A model generated the notes under the pieces. It did not search any database, had not been told where the DNA came from, and saw nothing but the letters and a program-made list of their open reading frames with translations. The translations under genes and the position numbers were made by a program. From Catonia carolina (lineage: Eukaryota; Arthropoda; Insecta; Hemiptera; Achilidae), in contig JAQMRL010000005.1 in assembly GCA_035578175.1 (NCBI GenBank), positions 54,975,722 to 55,039,721 of the forward strand: a stretch of 64,000 nucleotides of DNA, in the 5' to 3' direction. Within the stretch, counting starts at the first letter, position 1; the number at the start of each line of letters is the position of its first letter. Shown one piece after another: positions 55,778-64,000 of this stretch.

Positions 55778-56683
55778 TTCTTACTTTCTCTTGCCTATAT
55801 GAATATAAAGGAAGGAAAGTATTGTTTTCATGTCGAGTTTTCACCGGATCTACACGTTTTAAGACCCCCTGAATCCAAAAACATGTTTTTAACATTGGTC
55901 TGTGTGTGTGTGTATGTGTGAACAGAATATCTCAAGAACGGAACATGGTAAAACTTGAAACTTAAGTTACATATCACTAGAGGACCCGACACGAACATTT
56001 TCATCAAAATCGGTCAACCGGAAGTAGTAGTTTATTCTTGTAATTTTTCACTTTTTTGCGATTTTTTCAAAAACGGATCGTACGATTTTTTTTTAAATCG
56101 CCTTATTTAATATATTTTTTATGCCTTACATGATAGGGTCGGCACCATGACTGCTGAAATTCTTGGGGAGGTTGTTTTCTCGAAAAAAGTTGTTTCTTAA
56201 GATTGCAGCAAGATTTTACAGCAAAAATGTATATAATAAAAGTTTTAGAGAATTTAAAATTCTACAACCAACAATTTCAAACATTTTTGTATAACGCTTT
56301 GTTTAGCGGTAATTAGCGATTTTCTGTTTTTTCTCACGAAAACGTGTAAAAAATCAATTTTTTAATGATTTCAGCCTTAGTATGCATTTTATGACAAAAG
56401 TGTAATAATCAAATTTATAGGAAATTAAAAGATGTACAACTTTTATTTTGAGCATTTTTCTCTACAGAGCCTAGTTTAGCGTGAAAGAGTGATTTTCCGT
56501 ATTTTTAAGCCAAACTGAGGTTAATTTTCATTTTGCTTCTCTTACTCATGATTCATATTATTAGGTTATGTTTTTTGAGGTTAGTTTTTTGTTTATTTTT
56601 AATGTTTTATTACTAATGTTAGATTATATTGTTTATTATTTGCATTGGCAAGAGAAAGTTTTGAGTGTTTCACACCAGATTTT
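55778..56683 (+). mobile_element. family B repeat, near full length
   Basis: From TTACTTTCTCTTGCCTATAT to TTTCACACCAGATTTTT, followed immediately by another copy in the same orientation. Confidence 0.88.
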
Positions 56684-57420
56684 TTACTTTCTCTTGCCTC
56701 CTATATGAATGTAAAGGGAAGGAAAGTATTGTATTCATGTAGATTTTTCGATATCGAGTTTTCACCGGATATACAGTGTGTGGAAATGCAGCTCGGCCCA
56801 CGAATGCCATCGCCATGCTAGTCTCTCTAGAAACATCGCCTCTACAAATTACGAACACCTAAGTATTTACTCAAACTTATCACTTTAAATTATTGCATTT
56901 ATTTTTTTCTTACGCTTAGATTTTTTTAAGACTGCGGCTTTTAATATGCATTTTAGCGCAAAAATGTATATAAAAAAAGTTGTAGAGCATTTCAAATTCT
57001 ACAACTTTTATTTAAAACTTTTTTGCATAACGCTTAGTTAAGCGGTAATCTGTGACTTTCTGTTTTTTCATGAAAATCTGTAAAAAATAAATTTTTAAGA
57101 TTTCATCCTTAGTACGCATTTTAAGACAAAAGTGTATTGGTTAGCCTATAATAAAATTTATAGAAAATTAAAAGGTCTACAACTTTTATTTATAGAATTT
57201 TTCTCTACAGAGCTTAGTTTAGCGTGAAAGAGTAATTTTCCGTATTATTAAGCCTAACTAAGGGTTTTTCATTTTGCATCATTCATTCATGATGAAAATA
57301 TTATGTTTTTGAGGTTAGTTTTTTGTTTATTTTTAATGTTTTATTACTCATTTTAGGTTATATGGTTCATTATTTTTGCTTTGGCAAGAGAAAGTTGTGT
57401 GTTTCACACCAGATTTTTTT
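56684..57420 (+). mobile_element. family B repeat, tandem to previous, partly replaced
   Basis: Starts TTACTTTCTCTTGCCTCCTA. At about 56774-56925 the usual sequence is replaced by an unrelated piece (GTGTGGAAATGCAGCTCGG ...). It resumes at TAAGACTGCGGCTT and ends TTTCACACCAGATTTTTTT. Confidence 0.8.
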
Positions 57421-57424
57421 TGTA

Positions 57425-57815
57425 TAAATTACGTCTTGTTACAAAAATGCTTGTTACATTTTTTAAATTTTATATAAAATGGTACCTTGGTATTTAAAAC
57501 TGTTTGATGAGTAATAGAGTTATGGCAGGAAATCTGACATAACTTCTCCATTATTGAATAAGTTATCTGATTTATTTTTAATGATTAATATAATGATTTA
57601 TGATTAATGATTGATTGATGTGTAGCCACATAACATTTTTTAATTTATTTTCTTGGTGAAACCATAAATGTCAAAAGCAATTCTAAAATTAAGATATAAT
57701 TCCGGTGAATTTTGTTTACATCTTAGACTTATGTTTATTACTTTAAAAAATCTTTAGATTTTCTTAAATTGAGTTATAATGTTTTATAACAAGTTGTTAG
57801 AGTGTTTTATACATG
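57425..57815. other. no gene or recognised repeat
   Basis: AT-rich, with an ATGATTAAT-rich stretch near 57590. Nothing supported. Confidence 0.4.
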
Positions 57816-57817
57816 AC

Positions 57818-58004
57818 AGGCAGGTGGAGTGTTAAATTATTTGCACTCAATCTGTTAGTTCCAGGGCTACAAAAAATAGTTATGTTTCTTATCACATGGT
57901 CAGCTAAATATATGACTGAAGCATTTAAGAACAGAAGAGGTAGAGGTGTAAAAGACACTAATCAGAATTATCTCCTCTGAAAGTAATACATTTCATTATA
58001 CAAC
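57818..58004 (+). mobile_element. family A repeat, left half
   Basis: From GCAGGTGGAGTGTTAAATTA to TTTCATTATACAACCTGG, where it joins a tRNA-like T-arm sequence (CCGGGAATCGAATGTGGG, minus strand). Confidence 0.75.
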
Positions 58005-58101
58005 CTGGCCGGGAATCGAATGTGGGTCCTCCGCATGATAGACTTACGCACTCCCATTCCATTTTCGTTTATATAACACTTAGCGATTTGTTAATTACAT
58101 A

Positions 58102-59060
58102 CGAGGTGTGGCTATTAAATAACGAGACTGATGTTGTAAAAAATGTTATTTTTATTTTATACGTAATCACTTATTGTCACCTTCAATATACACTCCTTCT
58201 CTATTCCTACAACGCTCCATGCAAATTTTCCATTGTTGGAAACAGTGCTGGAAATCATCTTCTGTCAGCTCCTTCAGGACACGTGCCGCTCAAAAATGTT
58301 TGAAATGAACCTCGCAAAAATGTTTGTACTGACACTTTGTACGCGATTGAAAATGACCCAATTTTTTGGAAACGATAATAACATGTGATGAAACGCGGTT
58401 TTTTACTTACGATCTGAAAACGAAGCGTTAACCATGCACTGGAACAGCCAAACTTCACCGAGAGCCAAAAAAGCTCGAATGAGCAAGTCAAAATTTAAAG
58501 CAATGATGATTGCTTTTTTGATATCCATGGGATTGGGATTGTGTACCTTCACTGGGTTCCTGAAGGTCAAACAATTAATCAATATTAGCACCTACTAATT
58601 ATTAGTACCTAATACCTTGAGGTACGTTCTAAACTACGTCAAAGATTATGGAAAAACCTCCCCAAAATGTGGAAGGACAAATCATGGGTTCTCCACCAAG
58701 ACAATGCGCCAGCTCATTCCGCGTTATCTGTCAATAGGTTCCTAGCCAAATACAGCATCTCAGTGTTAGAACATCCACCTTATTCACCAGATCTTGCACC
58801 ATGTGACTTCTACCTGTTCCCTAAGGTGAAATCTGCATTAAAAGGAACAAGATTTGTTTCTGTGGAAGCTGTAAAAGAGAAAGCGGCACGTGTCCTGAAG
58901 GAGCTAACACAAGATGACTTCTAGCACTGTTTCCAACAATGTAAAATTCGCATGGAGCGTTGTAGGGATAGAGAAGGAGTGTATATTGAAGATGACAATA
59001 AGTGTTTATGTATAAAATTAAAATTTTTACGTCAGTCTCGTTTTTAATAGCCACACCTCG
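58102..59060 (+). mobile_element. palindromic mariner element 3 (959 bp, defective)
   Basis: Ends CGAGGTGTGGCTATTAAA with TA duplications. The arms 58102-58290 and 58882-59060 are inverted copies of the transposase 3' end. The centre encodes broken transposase: TCDETRFFTYDLKTKR (first Asp), SKFKAMMIAF, then in a good frame WVLHQDNAPAHSALSVNRFL (second Asp) and EHPPYSPDLAPCDFYLFPKV (third Asp). The C-terminus beyond LTQDDF is interrupted by a stop. A different mariner lineage from elements 1 and 2. Confidence 0.9.
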
Positions 59061-59062
59061 TA

Positions 59063-60060
59063 TTATAAAACCAACCGAATTTTACTGTATTCAAGTCAAA
59101 AATTCCAAATTTGTACCATAATTTATTTAGTTCTGATTTATTCTTTTGGATCGTATTGTTAAACAAATTTTCTTTGTAAACTGTTCACTGAATAAAAAAT
59201 TCAATGCGTGTTCTAATTTAATAAGTACCATTAGTATGCTTATTACGTATTTTTTTTACAAAATTGGAGTGTTTTTAAATTATTTGGTACTTCGTAGTTG
59301 TTAATTTATAATGAAAACAAACAGCTCAAACTTGTTTTAAATCGACTTTTTAATAATAGCTTATTTGTAGTGACTTAGTATAAGTTTACAGGTTTTTTCC
59401 GTTACTGGTTTTTATTTGTCTCGTGTTATTTTTTCTACTTAGTTTTTTTTATGTTTTAAATGTAAGTATTGTACAATTGTTTTTTTCTTTTTAGTTCAGT
59501 TCATTTAAGCTATTGTAATAAAAGTAACTGGAATATTATATTTATGTATTCTCTGAGTTGAAGATGGAAAATTCATTATGTAAATTCATTCAGACTATCC
59601 GGAAATTAGTAGAACTAAAATTTTTGTATTTGTTTTCATTTAACATGATAGCTAGACAGCTCAGGTCATTGACTAGATTTTCCTGTACTCCTCTAGATTT
59701 CCTAGCTCATCTGTTTGTTGTTGTACAAAAGATACTTTTATAGTACACAATCTTGCATTTGTAAATAAATTTCTTAAGCTATTATTAACGATGTCGAATT
59801 ATTTTTCTCTTCTTGCCGATCAGCTGTTCTTAAGTGTTAATGAACTGGTTTATAATCTATTGTGACGTAATCGCCATTTTAAACTTGAATTCTTCCTAGT
59901 GTTGTACGTCTGTAAAAAAGGAACATAAATTTTAAAAAATTACTTTAAGCTGAGGTTGTGTATGTAGAATTTTTATTACATTTTTATGCATACATAAAAA
60001 TGTATGCATAACGGTCCCTTAGCTTGTGCGTAGGTAATTTGATATCCGATATTAGATATG
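59063..60060. other. no gene or recognised repeat
   Basis: AT-rich presumed intron. Nothing supported on either strand. Confidence 0.4.
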
Positions 60061-60063
60061 TTG

Positions 60064-60375
60064 TTTAGGTCATTAGCCGAAAGGCTGGTTTGAACCTGTA
60101 GAGGTTTTACTAAGTAAAACTAGGAGTGAGGTGTTTGCCATAGCCTTCCTCACTTAGTGGAAAAGTGTGCTTATCAGCATGCCAAGCCCTCTGAAAAGCA
60201 TATATTTTCCACTCTGCATGAGACACCTTCACCTCGCTCCATTCAAGTGAAGTTAAGACACCTTCACTTTAATTGGCTGACCATGTGATAAGAACCAGAA
60301 CTATTTATTTTAGCCCTGCAACTAACAGATTGAGTGCAAAAAATTTGACACTCCACGTGCCTGTTATGGGCAGAT
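60064..60375 (-). mobile_element. family A repeat, internally deleted
   Basis: Good right end (AGGTCATTAGCCGAAAGGCT) and left end (CTCCACGTGCCTGTTATGGG) with about 100 bp missing in the middle and a short local duplication. Confidence 0.78.
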
Positions 60376-60379
60376 TTTT

Positions 60380-60845
60380 GTTTAAATGAAAAACCAATGT
60401 TTAAAAATAAACCACCACACAGAGCTCGCATAAACATGGTGTAAAATTAAGGTATTAAACAGACACCGTTGCATTTACGTATATTTTTTTAAATGATTTT
60501 AAGATGAATTACAGCTTACATTTTCTAATGATTCCTGATTATATTAAGCTTAATTTTATTTGTGGGAAGAAAACATTAACAAACTAATAAAAAGCAATGC
60601 TATTTCCCTATGGTTCAAATTCCGTGGGACACCGGTATATTTTTAGACTTTAACTTCTCTTGACTTTGTCCGATGAAAATTAAAATTAAAATTGAATTAG
60701 TGTGTGCATCTTTTTAACCCTTAACGCCAAAAAGCCTATTGAGCCGATTTGAATTTTTACAAAAGACTGCCAAGAGCTGATGACATCGGTTCTTCATATA
60801 TATTGCGCCATATTTTGAATATTTCTCAATAGGTCGCTAACCACT
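60380..60845. other. no gene or recognised repeat
   Basis: AT-rich. Nothing supported. Confidence 0.4.
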
Positions 60846-60848
60846 ACG

Positions 60849-60990
60849 CCTACGGGCCGGCAGTTACTGGCTTCTACTTCGGGGTCCCGGGTTCGATTCC
60901 CGATCAGGTCTAGTATTTTTTCATCACTCATTTTCATTATCATCATTATCCACCGTCTGCATTAGCAGAAATTGCAGAACGTCAGACGTA
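60849..60990 (+). mobile_element. family E SINE, head-shortened
   Basis: GGGTTCGATTCCCGATCAGG (B box) followed by the family tail (CTGCATTAGCAGAAATTGCA). The A-box half is reduced. Confidence 0.65.
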
Positions 60991-61190
60991 AGACGTCGCG
61001 TTCATATTTTAAAATATGTTAGTGTATGCATCTATCTTATGATTTACTGTGTGTTAGCCGAACATATCAATTATTTTCTTACAAACATGTGTAGTTTTGA
61101 GTACACCAACAGCAATGTTTGTTTTGGTTAAAATTGTTCTTAGTGTGACTTTCGTAATATTTTGTTACCGTGTGTTTGTACGATACGGAT

Positions 61191-61640
61191 TTATTGTTAT
61201 TTTGAACAGTTTTAAAAGAAAAGAAAGCTGTTTTGATGTAAATGAAATAAAATCAAAAACTGTTAAGACTTCTCCCAACACTTTTGAAAATGAAAATGTT
61301 ATTTTTACAGTTCAAAAATTTTTTAACTTTAAATTTATTGAATTTATTGTTATTTTGGATAGTTTTAAAAGAAAAGAAAGCTATTTGATGTAAATGAAAA
61401 AAAAATCAAAAAGTATTTTAAGATTTTCTCCCAACACATTTGAAAATGAAAATTTTTTATTTACATTTTTTTTTGTTTAACGTCTTACTGTTCTGCAATT
61501 ACTGCTAATGAAGACGGTGAAGGATGAAATGATTTTTGTAACGTATGAAAATATGCCGTGCCTGAATGGAATTCGAACCCAAGACCGCATTTTTATTTAC
61601 AGATAAAGATTTTTTTTAACTTTAAATTTATTGAAACTAT
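61191..61640. repeat. ~158-bp tandem duplication, second copy split by a SINE
   Basis: Units begin ATTGTTATTTTG(A/G)A(C/T)AGTTT at about 61191 and about 61349 and share AAGAAAAGAAAGCT and TCTCCCAACAC. The second resumes after the SINE at about 61590. Confidence 0.75.
61465..61589 (-). mobile_element. family E SINE, 5'-truncated, 12-bp duplication
   Basis: Poly-T then GTTTAACGTCTTACTG on plus. TTTTTATTTACA flanks both sides. Truncated within the tRNA-like head (starts at GGTCTTGGGTTCGAATTCC on minus). Confidence 0.8.
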
Positions 61641-62540
61641 TTAAAACTTTTTTCCATTACTACTTATATGAGCAGAAAGAGTAGAATTTAAGGCAAATAA
61701 TGATACTAAAAGCTTTTTCCTGTGTCAATTGTGAAATTTTTAACAATTTTTCAAAACTACCTGGTAAAATAACGGGATTTTAGCTCAGGATTCTTTGGAC
61801 TAGTACGTTTAGGCAGTCTGGCGTAAGGATTGAATTAATCGTGATCATGGTTTATTACATTTTAATTTATTATTTAGGCAGTAGATATTAGTATAATAAT
61901 GACTGTTGTCTTAATACAATTTTTTTTTATTACTACATTTGTTTGTATTACGTCTGGTAAGATAAATATTTATTTAGCATAATGAACCTTTAATAATAAT
62001 ACGTGTATTATCATATTGTAATTACAGTATTATTGTCTATTATTTGGCCTAACGTTCATTTAAACGTAAATAAACGTACAAAATGATATTGGATAATAAT
62101 TTTGTACATAAACTTTACAGGTTAATTATTAATCTCGTCGCTTACGTATTTTTATTACTATTTCTCTTATAACATTATTAATTTTAATAAGATATTATTT
62201 TAATTTGAATAGAATGTGTGTGAGTCACTCGAGTTGATATTGTATCGGTTGTGTTCTATAGAAAAAAATGAGAAGATTCATTTAAAAACAAAATATGTTT
62301 TGTGTTTGTATAAAATGATTCATGTGTTTATGTTTGAATTTAGGCTCCATTTTGCGTTTTATTCATCAGTAATACTTATTGTATAAATCGCAATAGTTAG
62401 TTAAACAATGTAACCATCTAAAATAAAACTCCTTAATATTTTAAAATTCTATCGGGAATGAAAGGTTTGTGTAATAAAACTTGTTTTGAACAAGAGTTCT
62501 TAAAATATTTTACAAAAAATGTGTAGTCTACAGTAAAATG
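61641..62540. other. no gene or recognised repeat
   Basis: AT-rich. Nothing supported. Confidence 0.4.
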
Positions 62541-62545
62541 TTGTT

Positions 62546-62888
62546 GTTTAGAGGCTTTACTAATTAAAACGAGGAGTGAGGTGGTTTACGTGTGCTTTCT
62601 TCACTGAGTGGAAAAGTATGCTTATCAGCATACCAGGCCCCCTGAAAAGTATCTTACTTTCCACCCTACAAATGACACCTTCACTTTATTCATCACAGGG
62701 CTGTATAATGAAATTCATTACTCTTAAAGGAGATAACTCTGATTAGTGTATTTTACACCTCTACCTCTTCTGTTCTTAAATGCATATAATTGGCTGACCA
62801 TGTGATAAGAAACAGAAATATTTTTGTAGCCCTGGAACTAGCAGATCGAGTGCAAATAATTTAACACTCCACCTGCCGTTTATGAGTA
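62546..62888 (-). mobile_element. family A repeat
   Basis: From TTTAGAGGCTTTACTAATTA to CTCCACCTGCCGTTTATGAG. The first 40 bp of the GGTTTGAACC end are lost. Confidence 0.8.
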
Positions 62889-63059
62889 AATGTAAAATAA
62901 AGAATTTATTAAAATTTAAGTAATAAGGTGCATGTATAATTTTTTCTTGAATTTTGTAAATTTGAATCAGCGCGAAATTTGAATTAGGTAATTTTAATAA
63001 AATTTTAGTAGTGCAATTACTGAGTTAAAGAATTTATAAAGAAATCTAGGGATTTATAA

Positions 63060-63300
63060 AAAAGGATTTACAAGAACTTGGACTAACTCACGAAGATCTA
63101 ACGGAAAAATCACCCAAATACAAACAGGTCATAAAGGACCACAACCATCGACTTACGTCACAGAAAAGAGAGTATAAGAATAGGGAATTTTCAGAAGCAG
63201 CCAAACAGAAGTGTGCTTAGAACATGAGAGCATATCACGGCAAAAAGAGACTGAAAGCTTCCAAATTGACTTAAGTGGTCCATTGTGGCTAAACAAGCAC
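63060..63300 (+). mobile_element. LINE ORF2 tail fragment
   Basis: Reads DLQELGLTHEDLTEKSPKYK and QKREYKNREFSEAAKQKC, then MRAYHGKKRLKASKLT, a tail like those at 21040 and 51979. Contains stops. Confidence 0.6.
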
Positions 63301-63700
63301 TAAAAGAAGAAATCCAGTTGAAGTTTTACAAAACTGGCTGTTCCCGTGTTATTGTACGGAGTGAGTCCAGGATATTTGGGAGGAAACATGAACGTCAGAT
63401 CCAGGCGGTTGAAATGTGGTTCTTGAGAAGAGTTCTGAGGTGTAGTTTGATAAATCACATTAAAAATGAGAAAATCTTGTCCTTTTTAATTTAAGTGGCT
63501 CCTCTCTTTCTTTTTAAAAAATTGGCAAATACAGAGAACTATGGGAGGGAACATTTAATACGAAAGAGTAAAGATATATGGGCGAAACAGGCATTAAGCT
63601 ACATACCAGCTAGACGAAGAGATGTAGGTAGGCTGCGAAAAAGGTGGGCAAAGAAGTCGGAACAGGTCAGAAGATCTAATTTATGACAGGAAGAAGAAAT
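63301..63700 (+). mobile_element. LINE ORF2 C-terminal fragment with GAA tail
   Basis: Encodes EEIQLKFYKTGCSRVIVRSE and RQIQAVEMWFLRRVLRC, then after a frameshift ARRRDVGRLRKRWAKKSEQ. The 3' end is GGAAGAAGAAAT. Same family as the LINE at 30254 (which has RRDVGRPRKRW and an AAG tail) but older. Confidence 0.7.
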
Positions 63701-64000
63701 TATTTTTTTAATTTACGTTTTGTTGTATTTGCCAATGTGTATATTCATATTGTGCCGCTGATAGATACAAATATTTATGTACCTGTATTTACAGTAAACT
63801 TCTAGGTATCGGAAACTATTGGAAAATACCCTATTAGCACAAAATCAAGCTGTCTTAAATGGATATTAAACGAATTAAAATAAATGCACAAATACCTTAA
63901 TACTTTATGGTACAGAAGTGTTACCAAATGGTGATAATAACGAGTGAAATTCTGAAACCTTACCTTTAATTACCTTTATTCTGAAATTCTTACCTTTTGT
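63701..64000. other. no gene or recognised repeat
   Basis: Right edge of the window, AT-rich. Nothing supported. Confidence 0.4.

Noticed and set aside
1..64000. CRISPR array, bacterial operon or viral genome
   Set aside because: No regularly spaced short repeats with unique spacers, no dense coding, and introns throughout. Repeats are dispersed eukaryotic transposons.

Overview
The window is AT-rich animal nuclear DNA, most likely from an insect. Genes are split by GT/AG introns, and almost everything between exons is transposon or retroposon sequence. The species cannot be named from this sequence. No prokaryotic gene organisation, rRNA, intact tRNA or CRISPR array was seen.

Two host genes are recognised, arranged head to head. 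On the minus strand, the complete six-exon gene for mitochondrial ribosomal protein uS7m (mRpS7, 229 codons) runs from its ATG at 16752 to its stop at 5257. On the plus strand, 17246-17300 is the first coding exon of the HECT ubiquitin ligase Smurf, identified from its N-terminus. The 493 bp between the two start codons must hold both 5' regions. No further Smurf exon was found, so 17301-64000 is probably its first intron, which would be longer than 46 kb. A possible terminal exon of an unidentified plus-strand gene lies at 1772-2008.

The mRpS7 introns are full of mobile DNA. Intron 5 holds a 3.1 kb DNA transposon with an apparently intact two-exon transposase (Sola-like, 4-bp target duplication) that ends 23 bp from the last splice acceptor. 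It also holds LINE and Merlin relics. Intron 4 holds a copy of repeat family B whose terminus abuts the acceptor of exon 5. Intron 3 has an exact 98-bp tandem duplication. Intron 1 has a palindromic mariner inserted in a family A repeat.

Downstream are about 15 copies of family A (about 390 bp, SINE-like), about 15 copies of family B (0.4-1.2 kb, unclassified, with hairpins at both ends), tRNA-derived SINEs (C, D, E), a structured retroposon (F), several LINE fragments, a Merlin relic with long terminal inverted repeats, a pogo-like MITE, a third palindromic mariner and a full-length piggyBac element (47834-50563) with an uninterrupted 596-codon transposase. All three mariners share one architecture: their 5' part is replaced by an inverted copy of their 3' end. 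Family labels A-F are mine.
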